The notes beneath the pieces are model-generated. The model made no database searches, had not been told where the DNA came from, and worked only from the letters and a program-made list of their open reading frames with translations. A DNA stretch of 64,000 nucleotides. It comes from an uncultured Acidocella sp. (GTDB taxonomy: Bacteria > Pseudomonadota > Alphaproteobacteria > Acetobacterales > Acetobacteraceae). The position numbers and the translations under genes are program-made. Below are positions 16,850-26,023 of the stretch, piece after piece (the first letter of the stretch is position 1; every line of letters starts with the position of its first letter). The DNA lies in contig NZ_CAMIIE010000002.1 of assembly GCF_946222605.1 (NCBI RefSeq), positions 1 to 64,000 of the forward strand, given 5' to 3'.

Positions 16850-18789
16850 GCGCCCACCGCCGTCATCAGCGAGGAGAACATGGTGCGGGCGACGCTGATC
16901 ACCTGCGCCGAGGCCTGGTAGGCCTGCTCATAATTGCTCAGCAGCACCGCCTGCTGGTCGGAATTCACCCCGCTCTGGGTCTGCAGATTGGCGGTGGCGG
17001 AGGTGACGAGGTCGGTATTGTCGGTGGCGCTGGTCTGCGCCGCCTGGGCGCTGACGCCGAGATTGGCGCTGAGATCGACCACGCTCTGCTCCAGCGTGCC
17101 GGAGGATGTGGTGCCGGCGGCGGTGAACAAAGCCGCCATGCGGGTGGCGTTCGAGCCGCTTTGGGCGCCGCCGGGTGTCAGGCTCAGCGTGTCGCCGGCG
17201 GCAGGGGTGCCGGTGATCGGCAATTGCCAGTAGCTGCCCGCGGCGGCGCTGGTCGACGGGTAGGCGACCGCGATGCTGCCCCCCGCCGTGCTGGAGAAGC
17301 TGCCGGAGGCGATCACTGTGTTCGGCGCGCTGGCGGTGGCGATGCTGTAGGCGGTGGACGAGGTGAAGGTGACGATGAGGCTCTGCCCGTAATCCGCCGC
17401 CGGCACGATGGCGGCGTTGCTGTTGGGGGTGGTCACCACCGTATCGGTGCCCGGGGTGATGGTGCCGGCATTGTTATCGACGATGGCGCCGCTGGATTGC
17501 AGCGTGCCCGCGCTGGCCACGTAGGGGTCGGCGGCGGCGATGTCCTGCGGGGTGATGGCGCTCACCGCGATGGCGCTGGCGGCGTCCGGGGCGGGGTTCA
17601 GCGTCCAGCTATCGCCGGTGGCGGGGGTGCCGGTGACGGCCAGCGTCATCCCCGCCACGCTGGGCGGGGTGCCGGTGACGCTGAGGCTCTGGCCGGTGGC
17701 CTGGTTGACCGCGCTCCAGCCGCTGCTGGTGTAGGTGAGGGTGAAGGGGCCGCCATTGGTGGGCAAAGCGGCGGCGTTCAGCGCGCTCACGCTCACCGTG
17801 GCGGCACCTTTATTGCTTTGCGAAGCGGTGGCGGTGGCGGCGGGCACGGCGAACAGCGCCCCACCCTGCGCGCCGCTGCTGGTCAGCCCTTGCGCCTGGG
17901 CGGTGTTGATGGCGCTGGCGAACACGCTGGCCAGCGCGTTCAGCCCCTGCTGCGCCTGGGCGCCGGCCTGGTAGCTGTAAAGCGCGCCGCCGATCGCGCC
18001 ATCCTCCTCGCCAGCGGTTAGGGTGGTGCCGTCATTGCCGACCAGCACGGTCGGCCCGCCCTTCGCCGTGGTGCCGAGGCTCAGCGTTTTCGCCCCGGCC
18101 TGGGTGAGCAGCATGGTGCCGCCGGCACTCACCACCACCCCGCCATCCGCCTGCGCGGTGACGGTGACGCCGACCAGGCTGGAAAGCGAATTCAACGCCG
18201 CCTGCTGCTGGTCGAGCAGGCTGGACTCATTCGGCGCGCCCTGCAGGGATTTATTGATGGCGGCGAGCTGGGTGAGCAGCCCGTTGGCGCTGGTGACATC
18301 GGTGCTCAGGGTCGAGCTCGAATCCGCCATCACACTCTGGATCGAGCCGGCGGCGCTCTGGAAGGCGCTGCTCACCCCGCCCGCGGCCGAGAGCACGGTG
18401 GCGGCCTGGGCATCGCTGGTCGGCTCCGAAGCCAAAGTCGAGAGATCGCCGAACAAAGTGCTCATCGCGCTCTGCACATTGCCATTGCCGGTGAGCGCGT
18501 TGGAGAGCGCGGTGAGCTGGGTGGAGAGCAGGCTGGAGGCCCCCGCGCCGGTATTGGCGGTGCGCAGCTGCTGGGCGGCGAAGGCGCTGCTGGCGCGCGT
18601 CACGTTGGGGGCGAGCACGCCCGCCCCGGCCTGGCCGGCCCCGGCGATTGCCTCGGTGGCGCTGACACTCTCCACCGCATAGCCGGCGGTGGAGGCGTTG
18701 GTGAGGTTGTTGGAGACCGTCTCGATCCCGGCCTCGAACAAAGCCAGCCCGGAGACGGCGGTGGACAAAGCGCTGTTGATGCCGCTCAT
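16846..18789 (-). CDS. flgK: Flagellar hook-associated protein 1, FlgK
   Basis: A 647-residue hook-filament junction protein. The N-terminus SALSTAVSGLALFEAGIETVSNNLTNASTAGYAVESV and the C-terminus LLSNYEQAYQASAQVISVARTMFSSLMTAVGA are the conserved coiled ends that pack in the axial core. The long middle is Ala/Ser/Thr/Gly-rich and variable. It follows flgJ with a 4-nt overlap. Confidence 0.95.
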   Translation of the reverse strand: MSGINSALSTAVSGLALFEAGIETVSNNLTNASTAGYAVESVSATEAIAGAGQAGAGVLAPNVTRASSAFAAQQLRTANTGAGASSLLSTQLTALSNALTGNGNVQSAMSTLFGDLSTLASEPTSDAQAATVLSAAGGVSSAFQSAAGSIQSVMADSSSTLSTDVTSANGLLTQLAAINKSLQGAPNESSLLDQQQAALNSLSSLVGVTVTAQADGGVVVSAGGTMLLTQAGAKTLSLGTTAKGGPTVLVGNDGTTLTAGEEDGAIGGALYSYQAGAQAQQGLNALASVFASAINTAQAQGLTSSGAQGGALFAVPAATATASQSNKGAATVSVSALNAAALPTNGGPFTLTYTSSGWSAVNQATGQSLSVTGTPPSVAGMTLAVTGTPATGDSWTLNPAPDAASAIAVSAITPQDIAAADPYVASAGTLQSSGAIVDNNAGTITPGTDTVVTTPNSNAAIVPAADYGQSLIVTFTSSTAYSIATASAPNTVIASGSFSSTAGGSIAVAYPSTSAAAGSYWQLPITGTPAAGDTLSLTPGGAQSGSNATRMAALFTAAGTTSSGTLEQSVVDLSANLGVSAQAAQTSATDNTDLVTSATANLQTQSGVNSDQQAVLLSNYEQAYQASAQVISVARTMFSSLMTAVGA

Positions 18790-19667
18790 GGGGAGGCTGC
18801 CTTCTGGGTTGCGGTGACGCCCAGCGCATCAAGCACCTGCGCCATCATCGGGGATTGGGAAATGCTGACGATTTTCGCGGCGTAATGGCTGTCGGTGGCG
18901 TAGCCGCCCTGTTGCAGGGCGGTGGCGAAGCCATCCACGCTCTCCTGCCCGGCCGCGCCTGGAAACACATCCTGCACGCGGCGGACATAATCCTGCACGC
19001 TGGCGCCGGGATTGGCGTAATCCTTGAAGGCCGCACTGGTCTGGGTCAGCACGCCATCCACCATCTCGCTGGTGGCGCGGGTGGTGGCAGCATCGCCCGG
19101 GGCGGCTTTCATGCCGAAGAGATTATGGCCGGGGGCTGTCGCGCCCCAGCCGGTTTCCAGCGCCGCCTGGGCGAGAATACCGACCGGCGGCACCCCCAGA
19201 GTCTGCGCCGCCTGCTCCACCTCCGGCCAGATCTGTTTGGCGAAGCTCTTGGCCTGGCCGATGAGATCGGATGCCGCGCCGGCCTCTTCCGGGGCCGCCA
19301 GCGGGCTTGCGCTCACCGGGCTCAACGTGGCCTCCGGCGCCGCGCTCAGCAGCGACTCCAGCGCGCCGGGGGGCAGCTGGGAGAGCGCCGGGGTGGCGCT
19401 CTGCGGCAGCGCGCTGGCCTCGCCATATTGGCGCAACGCCGCCTGCACCATCTGCCCATCCAGCCCGCCGAAATCATTCTGCGCGATATTCCACAGGAAC
19501 ATGCTCTGAAATTCCGAACCGCCGGGGCCGAGGCTGGATGGGTCCATACCGGTCTCGTTCATCGAGGACAGCACCTGATACCACAGCATGCCGGTCATTT
19601 TCTCGACCTGCTGGGTGATCGCCTGGCGCGAGGGCGCGGCATGGCCGGTGGGCGGGATCAGGCTCAT
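18786..19667 (-). CDS. flgJ: FlgJ: rod-binding domain fused to peptidoglycan hydrolase
   Basis: A 293-residue protein with an N-terminal rod-cap domain (about 20-90, including SEFQSMFLWNIAQNDFGGLDGQMVQAALRQYG) and a C-terminal glucosaminidase domain (about 140-285). The hydrolase core shows ILAQAALETGWGATAPGHNLFGMKA with a catalytic Glu in the AxxETGWG motif and the ending YATDSHYAAKIVSI. It should open the cell wall so that the rod can pass. Most alphaproteobacterial FlgJ proteins lack the hydrolase domain, so this architecture is notable. It follows flgI after 1 nt. Confidence 0.92.
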   Translation of the reverse strand: MSLIPPTGHAAPSRQAITQQVEKMTGMLWYQVLSSMNETGMDPSSLGPGGSEFQSMFLWNIAQNDFGGLDGQMVQAALRQYGEASALPQSATPALSQLPPGALESLLSAAPEATLSPVSASPLAAPEEAGAASDLIGQAKSFAKQIWPEVEQAAQTLGVPPVGILAQAALETGWGATAPGHNLFGMKAAPGDAATTRATSEMVDGVLTQTSAAFKDYANPGASVQDYVRRVQDVFPGAAGQESVDGFATALQQGGYATDSHYAAKIVSISQSPMMAQVLDALGVTATQKAASP

Positions 19668-19668
19668 C

Positions 19669-20763
19669 TCAGATCACCTTGATCCGGCCCTTGATCGCCC
19701 CGGCCTGCTTCAGCGCCTCGATGATGGCGATGAGATCCTGCGGGCTGGCCCCGACCGCGTTCAGCGCCGCCGCCACCTGCTGCAGCGTCGCCGCGTGCGG
19801 CAACATGATCACCTGCGCCTTGGATTGCTTCGCGCTGACCGCGGTGTTGCGCACGCCCACCGTCGTGCCGTTGGAGAACGGCCCAGGCTGGCTCACCGCA
19901 TTCTGCGTCTGGATGCTCACCGTCAGATCGCCGTGGCTGACCACGGCGGGGCCGAGTGTGACCCCCTCATTCATCACGATGGTGCCGCTCTGCGCATCGA
20001 CGATGATCAGCGGCTCGGGCTGCGGCGCGGTGATCGGCAGGGCGAGCAGATCGGCCATGAAGCCGACCGGGCTGGCGCCGGCGGCGGCGGTGACATCCAC
20101 CTCACCCGGCGAAACCGCATTGGCGGTGTTGGGGCCGAAGGCGCGGTTGATGGTATCGGCGATGCGCTGCGCGGTCTCGAAGCTGGGATCGTCCACCAGC
20201 AGCGCGGACATGCCGTTGACGGCGAAATTCGCCGGGATGCTGCTGGCCAGAATGGCGCCGCCGGGCAGCGTGCCGGTGGTGGGCACATTCACTTTCGTGC
20301 TGGTGCCGCCTGCGCCGGCGGCAAAGCCGGAGACCAGCAGCGGGCCTTGCGCCTGGGCGTAGATATTGCCGTTGCCGCCGCGCAGCGGGGTGGGCAGCAG
20401 CACGCCGCCGGCGAGCGAGGCGGCATTGCCGACGGCGGATACGGTGACATCGATCTTCTGGCCCTGATGCGCGAAGGCCGGCACTTCCGCGGTCACCATC
20501 ACCGAGGCGACATCCTGCGGCATCATCGTGCTGACATTGTTCATCGCCACGCCCATATTGCGCAGCATGTTGAGGATCGCCTGCTGGGTGTAGGGCACCT
20601 GGGTGGTCTGATCCCCGGTGCCGGGCAGGCCGACGACGAGGCCGTAGCCGAAGAGCTGGTTGGGCGGCGCGCCCTGCACGCTGACCAGCTCGCCGATCGT
20701 CGTCTGCGCCGCCGCGGCCGGGGCCAGCGCCAAAAGCCCAAGCAAGAGCAGAATCTTTTTCAA
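19669..20763 (-). CDS. flgI: Flagellar P-ring protein FlgI
   Basis: A 364-residue secreted protein with a clear signal peptide (MKKILLLLGLLALAPAAAA). The start of the mature part, TTIGELVSVQGAPPNQLFGYGLVVGLPGTGDQT, and GLAGGVLLPTPLRG-like and ILASSIPANFAVNG segments are strongly typical. It forms the periplasmic P ring around the rod. It overlaps flgH by 4 nt. Confidence 0.97.
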   Translation of the reverse strand: MKKILLLLGLLALAPAAAAQTTIGELVSVQGAPPNQLFGYGLVVGLPGTGDQTTQVPYTQQAILNMLRNMGVAMNNVSTMMPQDVASVMVTAEVPAFAHQGQKIDVTVSAVGNAASLAGGVLLPTPLRGGNGNIYAQAQGPLLVSGFAAGAGGTSTKVNVPTTGTLPGGAILASSIPANFAVNGMSALLVDDPSFETAQRIADTINRAFGPNTANAVSPGEVDVTAAAGASPVGFMADLLALPITAPQPEPLIIVDAQSGTIVMNEGVTLGPAVVSHGDLTVSIQTQNAVSQPGPFSNGTTVGVRNTAVSAKQSKAQVIMLPHAATLQQVAAALNAVGASPQDLIAIIEALKQAGAIKGRIKVI

Positions 20764-21443
20764 AACGGCGAAACCTTGGAGAGCACGCGCTGCAGCCAGG
20801 GCACGGTATGCGCATCGTTGATCGGCCCGTTGCCGACATATTGCACATTCATGTTGGCGATATTGTCGGAGGAGATGGTGGCGTTGGCGGCGATATCGTC
20901 CGGGCTGGCATAGCCGGTGACGACGATGCTGGTGACATTGCCGTTGATATTGACATTGGTGCGGCCCTGGATGGCCAGCGTGCCGTTCGGGTCCACGCCG
21001 GTCACCACCGCCTCGACCGCGCCGGTGATGTCGTTGGCGGCAACATCCGAGCCGGTGCCGGTATATTGCTGATCCGAGCTGGCGCCGATGGAAGGCGAGA
21101 GGCTGCCGCCATTGATATGGCCGAAGCTCATCGGGATGCCCATGAAATTGGTCATCGAATCATTGATGGTGCCCTTGCGGGTCAGCCCGGCATTGTCGGT
21201 GTTGCTGGCGGTGGAGCTGGTGACGATGTCGATGGTGATCAGATCGCCGATCTTCCAGTCCCGGCGCGGCGCGTAGAGCGAGCCGGCGGTGCCGCCGGAA
21301 AACACCGAGCCATTCACCGCCTCGGGCTGCGGCTGCACATCCACCGGAAACGGCGCGGGCTTGACCAGCTGCGTCTGCGTCGGCGGATGGGTGGCGCAGC
21401 CGGCCAGCAGCGCCAGCAGCGCCAGAGATAGCCTACGATTCAT
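20760..21443 (-). CDS. flgH: Flagellar L-ring lipoprotein FlgH
   Basis: A 227-residue outer-membrane lipoprotein. The signal peptide ends in the lipobox LLAGC with acylated Cys16. Family segments include GSLYAPRRDWKIGDLITIDIV near residue 55 and LAIQGRTNVNINGNVTSIVVTG followed by DDIAANATISSDNIANMNVQYVG. It forms the L ring. It overlaps flgG and flgI by 4 nt each. Confidence 0.96.
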   Translation of the reverse strand: MNRRLSLALLALLAGCATHPPTQTQLVKPAPFPVDVQPQPEAVNGSVFSGGTAGSLYAPRRDWKIGDLITIDIVTSSTASNTDNAGLTRKGTINDSMTNFMGIPMSFGHINGGSLSPSIGASSDQQYTGTGSDVAANDITGAVEAVVTGVDPNGTLAIQGRTNVNINGNVTSIVVTGYASPDDIAANATISSDNIANMNVQYVGNGPINDAHTVPWLQRVLSKVSPF

Positions 21444-22234
21444 GCGCCCTGCGCGGCATTGGCCAGATAGCCAAGCTCGGAGCCGACGGAGGTGGCGACC
21501 TGGGTGCCGAGCTGGTAGGTGCGCTCGGCCGAGATCATGCTCACCATCTGCTGCACGACATCGACATTCGAGCTTTCCAGATAATCCTGGTTGATCGAGC
21601 CGAGCCCGTTGGTCTGCGGCGCGCCGACGGTGGGCGCTCCCGAAGACGTGGTCTGGGCGTAGAGATTATTGCCGAGCGGCTGCAGCCCCTGGGCATTGAT
21701 GAAGTTGGCGAGCTGGATCTGGCCGACCTGGGTGGAGGTGCTGGAATTCGCCTCCGTCACCGAGACCGTGCCATCCGTGCCGACCGTGACCGAGGTGGCG
21801 TTGGAGGGGATGGTGATCGCCGGGATCAGCTGGTCGCCATTGGCGGTGACCAGCTGGCCGCTCTGATTGACCTGAAAGGAGCCATCGCGCGTGTAGGCGG
21901 TCTGGCCGGAGGGCAGCTGCACCTGGAAATAACCCGAGCCGTTGATCGCCAGATCATACGGGTTGCTGGTGCTGGTCAGCGTGCCCTGGGTTTCGATCTG
22001 CTTGATCGAGGCGACCTTCACGCCGGTGCCCAGCTCCAGCCCGGAGGGATATTGCGTCTGCCCGGTGGCATCGGCACCCGGCTGGGTCTGGTTCTGGTAA
22101 AGCAGCGTCTGGAATTCCGGCGTCTCGGATTTGTAGGCGGTGGTGTTGGAATTCGCCAGGTTGTCGGCGATCGTGTCCATCATCGTCTGGCTGGCTTCGA
22201 GCCCGCTGGCGACAGTGTCGAGGGTCGGGTTCAT
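21440..22234 (-). CDS. flgG: Flagellar distal rod protein FlgG
   Basis: A 264-residue rod protein with the conserved axial ends: ASGLEASQTMMDTIADNLANSNTTAYKSETPEFQTLLYQN at the start and LESSNVDVVQQMVSMISAERTYQLGTQV near the end. The middle has the FlgG/FlgE motif AINGSGYFQVQLPSGQTAYTRDGSFQV. It lies 4 nt after flgF. Confidence 0.96.
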   Translation of the reverse strand: MNPTLDTVASGLEASQTMMDTIADNLANSNTTAYKSETPEFQTLLYQNQTQPGADATGQTQYPSGLELGTGVKVASIKQIETQGTLTSTSNPYDLAINGSGYFQVQLPSGQTAYTRDGSFQVNQSGQLVTANGDQLIPAITIPSNATSVTVGTDGTVSVTEANSSTSTQVGQIQLANFINAQGLQPLGNNLYAQTTSSGAPTVGAPQTNGLGSINQDYLESSNVDVVQQMVSMISAERTYQLGTQVATSVGSELGYLANAAQGA

Positions 22235-22238
22235 GCTC

Positions 22239-22982
22239 TTATCCTTGCGCGAGGAGAGTGTTCAGATCGCTGCTCGCACTGCTCTGGCTTTTCGTCAGCT
22301 GTGCCTGCAACTCATAGGATTTGCTGTCATCGATCATCTGCATCATCGCCATCGTCGGATCGACATTGCTGCCGTTGAGATAGCCTTGATGCAACGCGCC
22401 ATCGGCGGAGGGCAGCAAAGGGGCGCCGGGCTGCGCCTGGTAGAGGGAGTTGCCAAGCGGGGTCAGGCCGCCGCTCGGGCTCGCGACCATGGCGATCTGC
22501 CCGAAGGCCTGCGCCAGCGACCCGCCGGAGCCGGCAACGACACCGGAGATGGTGCCATCCGCGCCGATTTTGATGCTGGAGAGCTGCGGCAGGCTGATCG
22601 GCGTGCCGCCCAGGCCCAGCACCGGGTTGCCGGAACTGTCGGTGAGCAGCCCGGCATTGGAGATGGAGAGCGCGCCGTCGCGGGTCAGCGCGGTGCCGTT
22701 CGCGGTCTGCACCGTCAGCCAGCTATCGCCGGAGAGGCCGACATCGAGATCATCCCCGGTATGGGTCATGCTGCCCTGCTTGAGGTCCGGCCCCGGCAGG
22801 GTGGCGACCACCGCCCCGCCCGGCGGCGCGTTCGCCCCCGTGTAGGTCGCGGTTTCCGCCTGCGCCTGCACCGCCGCATAGCCTGGCGTGTTGGCGTTGG
22901 CGATGTTGGCCGAGACCGCCTGCAGCTGCGCGTCGATATCCTCAAGCCCGGACATCGCGGTGAAGAGCGAACTGGTCTGCAT
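22239..22982 (-). CDS. flgF: Flagellar proximal rod protein FlgF
   Basis: A 247-residue rod protein, shorter and less regular than FlgG. It has the N-terminal motif ANIANANTPGYAAVQAQ, the central LSGDSWLTVQTANGTALTRDGALSI and the C-terminal GYLNGSNVDPTMAMMQMIDDSKSYELQAQL. Position between flgE and flgG supports the FlgF call. Confidence 0.93.
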   Translation of the reverse strand: MQTSSLFTAMSGLEDIDAQLQAVSANIANANTPGYAAVQAQAETATYTGANAPPGGAVVATLPGPDLKQGSMTHTGDDLDVGLSGDSWLTVQTANGTALTRDGALSISNAGLLTDSSGNPVLGLGGTPISLPQLSSIKIGADGTISGVVAGSGGSLAQAFGQIAMVASPSGGLTPLGNSLYQAQPGAPLLPSADGALHQGYLNGSNVDPTMAMMQMIDDSKSYELQAQLTKSQSSASSDLNTLLAQG

Positions 22983-23003
22983 CGCGGCCTCTCTAACCTA
23001 CCG

Positions 23004-24218
23004 TCAGATCTGCACGAGGCGTTGGGCGTCCTGCTGCTCGGTCTGCAGCACGGAGGTATCGGCCTGGTAGGCCTGCTGATACTGGATCAGCGAGACCAGG
23101 AGCGAGGAGGTAGAGGCGTTGGAGGCTTCCAGATAGCCGCCCTCGACCGTCCCGGACTGGCCGTTGCCCGGTGCGTTCACCACCGCCACACCGGAGCTGT
23201 TGGTGCTGGCGTAGAGATTGCCGGAGACATCCTGCAGCCCTTCCGGATTGATGAAATTGGCCAGCGCCAGGGTCCCGTTGGTGATGGTCTGGCCGTTGGA
23301 GTAGGTGGAGACCAGCTGGCCGGAGGAATTGACCGAGCTGCCGCTATAGGTGCCCGCGGCGTAGCCGTCATTGGTCAGCCCGGCCACGGCGAAACTCTGC
23401 GCCGCCAGGGTGGTGCCGGCGAAGTTGAAGCTCAGCGCGGAATTGGCGGCGCCATTGCCCCAGTTCACATTCAGCGTCGCCGGGCTGCCGCTGGCCAGCG
23501 TACCATCGGTGTTGAAGTTCAGCGTGGTGAGCTGCTGCGCGCTGCCTACATTGGTGCCGGCCGAGGTCACCGGCTGGGCATAGACCGTCCAGCTCGGCGT
23601 GGCGCCGCCCGTGGCCTGGTTCTGCACCATATAGAGCTTCACCGTATTGGCATTGCCCAGCGAATCGTAGGCGACGGTGGAGGTGCTCTCGCTGTAGGTG
23701 GTGGCATCCGCCGCGTTGAAGGCGGTGGTGGCGGGGATCTGGGTGTCGCCGGAATTCAGGTCGAGATCGACCCCGAGATTGGCGCTGGCGGTGGCCTTCA
23801 TGGCGCCGGTTGAGACCGTCAGTGCGCTGAGCGTGCCGGAGGTGGCGGCCCCGGTATAGCCCATCACTGAAGATCCGGTGAGGGTTTGCAGCGTGCCGTC
23901 GCTGCTGAGCTTGAAGGCGCCATCGCGGGTATATTGCTGGGTGCCGTTATTGGAGACGACGAAATAGCCATTGCCCTGGATCGCCGCATCCAGCCCGTTG
24001 CCGGTGCTGGTCAGGCCGCCCTGGGAGATGTTGGTATCCATGCCCTCCGTCGCCGCGCCATAGCCGGGAACGCCGGTTTCGCCGGTCGGGTAGACATCCT
24101 CGAACAAGGAGGTCTGGCTCTTGAACGCCGTGGTGCTGGCATTGGCGAGATCGTTGGAGACGGTGTTGAGCCCGGTCTGGGCGGCATCGAGGCCTGAAAG
24201 GGCGGTCTGTAAGGACAT
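23004..24218 (-). CDS. flgE: Flagellar hook protein FlgE
   Basis: A 404-residue hook subunit. The N-terminus SLQTALSGLDAAQTGLNTVSNDLANASTTAFKSQTSLFEDVYPTG and the C-terminus EGGYLEASNASTSSLLVSLIQYQQAYQADTSVLQTEQQDAQRLVQ are conserved axial helices. The middle is very rich in Ser, Thr, Ala and Asn. Start and flgD stop overlap as TGATG. Confidence 0.96.
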   Translation of the reverse strand: MSLQTALSGLDAAQTGLNTVSNDLANASTTAFKSQTSLFEDVYPTGETGVPGYGAATEGMDTNISQGGLTSTGNGLDAAIQGNGYFVVSNNGTQQYTRDGAFKLSSDGTLQTLTGSSVMGYTGAATSGTLSALTVSTGAMKATASANLGVDLDLNSGDTQIPATTAFNAADATTYSESTSTVAYDSLGNANTVKLYMVQNQATGGATPSWTVYAQPVTSAGTNVGSAQQLTTLNFNTDGTLASGSPATLNVNWGNGAANSALSFNFAGTTLAAQSFAVAGLTNDGYAAGTYSGSSVNSSGQLVSTYSNGQTITNGTLALANFINPEGLQDVSGNLYASTNSSGVAVVNAPGNGQSGTVEGGYLEASNASTSSLLVSLIQYQQAYQADTSVLQTEQQDAQRLVQI

Positions 24219-24913
24219 CAGGAAGCTCCCAGAACGGTGGACACGGAGGAAACGGCCAGCGGCGTGGTGCTGCCGGCGACATTCAAGGTCGGCGAGGAGG
24301 AGGAGAGATTCACACCCTCGACCGTGTAGACCGCGTAGGTTGTCGCCTGCACCGCATTGTTCGTGCTGTCATGCGCGGAAATGCTGTAGGTATATTGCTT
24401 GCCGGCGGTGCCGCCGGTCCATTGGAAGCTCTGCTGGCCGGCACCCAGCGCGCCTAGATCCATGGTGCCGGCGACCGAGCCATTGGCGTTCAGGATGGTG
24501 GCGGTGACGTCGCTCGCGGCACTCGGCAGGGTGAAGGCGCCGGTGGCGGTGCCGCTGGCATTGGCGGTGATGCTATCCCCCGGCACCGCCACCTGCTTGC
24601 CGACCAGATCCGCCGCCTGGCCCATCTGGCTGGCGGCGGTGGCACTCTGCAGGCTGCTCACTTGGGTATTGAGCTTGTTCACCCCATCGACGGTGGCGAT
24701 CTGCGCGAATTCCGAGGCCATCTGCGTCGGGTCGGCCGGGTTCATCGGGCTTTGATATTGCAATTGCGCTGTCAGCAGCTTGAGAAAATCGCCCTGCGTC
24801 AGCGCGCCGGCGGCCGAGCCGGAGCCGGAGGAGGCGCTGTTGCTGGCGGTGGAGGACGCCGCGACGGAGGCGGCGTTGATGCTGCCGGTGGGGTTGGTGG
24901 CGAGCGAGGTCAT
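24218..24913 (-). CDS. flgD: Hook-capping scaffold protein FlgD
   Basis: A 231-residue protein with the conserved FlgD N-terminal part (LTQGDFLKLLTAQLQYQSPMNPADPTQMASEFAQIATVDGVNKLN, about residues 37-81) followed by the Ig-like C-terminal domains containing WTGGTAGKQYTYSISA. It forms a temporary cap for hook growth. It lies 2 nt after flgC. Confidence 0.95.
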   Translation of the reverse strand: MTSLATNPTGSINAASVAASSTASNSASSGSGSAAGALTQGDFLKLLTAQLQYQSPMNPADPTQMASEFAQIATVDGVNKLNTQVSSLQSATAASQMGQAADLVGKQVAVPGDSITANASGTATGAFTLPSAASDVTATILNANGSVAGTMDLGALGAGQQSFQWTGGTAGKQYTYSISAHDSTNNAVQATTYAVYTVEGVNLSSSSPTLNVAGSTTPLAVSSVSTVLGAS

Positions 24914-24915
24914 GA

Positions 24916-25329
24916 TCAGGACACCTGAAAGGATTGGATCATCTGCTGGTCGATTCGGCTGGCCTGCTCCAGCACCGCGACCGAGGCGGAATAGCTGTTG
25001 GAGCTGTCGATCATGTTGACCATCTCCTGGGCGCGGTCGACATTCGAGCCGGTGACATAGCCTTGCGCATCCGCGTAGGGGCTGGAAGGATCGTAGGTCT
25101 GGTGCGGGGCGGCCGCACTCTGGTCGACACCGAGCACGCTCACGCCAAGCGCGGCGCTGCTCCCCGCATCCACCACCGGCGACGCCTCGAACACCGGCTC
25201 CTCGGCGCGGTAAGGCTGCGCGCCGGGCGCGGTGGCGGTATCGGCGTTGGCGAGGTTGGAGGCCACCGCCGACATGCGCAGATTCTGGGCATTCAGCGCG
25301 GAGCCGACGATGCTGAAAATTCCGGTCAT
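24916..25329 (-). CDS. flgC: Flagellar proximal rod protein FlgC
   Basis: A 137-residue rod protein with the motif SALNAQNLRMSAVASNLANADTATAPGAQPYRAEEPVF at the N-terminus and YVTGSNVDRAQEMVNMIDSSNSYSASVAVLEQASRIDQQMIQSF at the C-terminus. It lies 19 nt after flgB in the expected order. Confidence 0.95.
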   Translation of the reverse strand: MTGIFSIVGSALNAQNLRMSAVASNLANADTATAPGAQPYRAEEPVFEASPVVDAGSSAALGVSVLGVDQSAAAPHQTYDPSSPYADAQGYVTGSNVDRAQEMVNMIDSSNSYSASVAVLEQASRIDQQMIQSFQVS

Positions 25330-25348
25330 GCGCGCTCTCCTTTAAAGC

Positions 25349-25696
25349 TCAAGTGCCGTTGGGGTTGGGCCGCAACGCGGTGATCAGATCGGCCGTGGAT
25401 TGGCGCAGGAAGGTGGACGCGCCCTGCATCACCTCGCCATTCTGCGCATCCTCGACGCGCTCGGCATCGAGATCGACATCATTGCCGTTGAGGCCCACCG
25501 TGGCATCGGCGCGGTACTGCGCCTGCGGCGTGGCGCCGGGGCTCTCCAGCTGCTGCGCCAGCGAGGCGGTGAAGTCCACGTCCGCCGCCTTGAATCCGGG
25601 CGTGTCCGCGTTCGCGATATTATTCGCGATCAAGCTCTGGCGATCCTGCGCGACATTCAGGACGGCGCCGTAGAAGGAAAGAAATCCGGGCTGCAT
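25349..25696 (-). CDS. flgB: Flagellar proximal rod protein FlgB
   Basis: A 115-residue rod protein from the ATG at 25696; a GTG six codons upstream is an alternative. The conserved N-terminal segment is DRQSLIANNIANADTPGFKAADVDFTASL. It is the first gene of the minus-strand flagellar operon that runs to flhB, and diverges from fliE across a 327-nt control region. Confidence 0.93.
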   Translation of the reverse strand: MQPGFLSFYGAVLNVAQDRQSLIANNIANADTPGFKAADVDFTASLAQQLESPGATPQAQYRADATVGLNGNDVDLDAERVEDAQNGEVMQGASTFLRQSTADLITALRPNPNGT

Positions 25697-26023
25697 CTCG
25701 CCCGAAACCTTCACGAAATGTTAGAATTTAGCAAGACAAAAAGCTGTGAAAAATACTGTATTTCGCAGAATTCTAATTGGTATGCTCACAAAGCTTTTTT
25801 ACCGACCTACACGAGACCCAAAACACAATATCATTTATTCGACAAATCGGGCCGAAAAAAACTAATAAATCTACAAACCAAATGTAGGCTGAATGATTTG
25901 TGTGGATATGGCCTACATTAATCCGTGAAGTCGGCAGATAATCCTTGCCCTGGGCACGCGGCTAAATTATCCAACACTGCGTTACCTAACGATTCAGTTA
26001 GTTTTGGGTAAGGATCGTTATCA
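25697..26023. promoter_or_regulatory. Divergent control region of the two flagellar operons
   Basis: A clearly AT-rich 327-nt gap between flgB and fliE. It holds the GCCTACAT inverted repeat at 25881-25919 and a smaller nested inverted repeat (CTAAC 25986-25990 with GTTAG 25997-26001, flanked by TTACC and GGTAA) close to the fliE ribosome site AAGGA. I looked for the sigma-54 pattern TGGCACG-N4-TTGC and found no good match. Promoters for both operons must lie here. Confidence 0.6.
25881..25919. promoter_or_regulatory. GCCTACATT inverted repeat (site 3)
   Basis: AATGTAGGC (25881-25889) and GCCTACATT (25911-25919) form a perfect 9-bp inverted repeat with a 21-nt spacer, so the half-site centres are about three helical turns apart. 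It is located between the divergent flgB and fliE operons and shares its half-site with palindromes before the flagellin gene. Confidence 0.6.

Noticed and set aside
25900..26020. Sigma-54 promoter before fliE
   Set aside because: A GGGCACG string occurs near 25955 but the required TTGC element at the right distance is missing on both strands.
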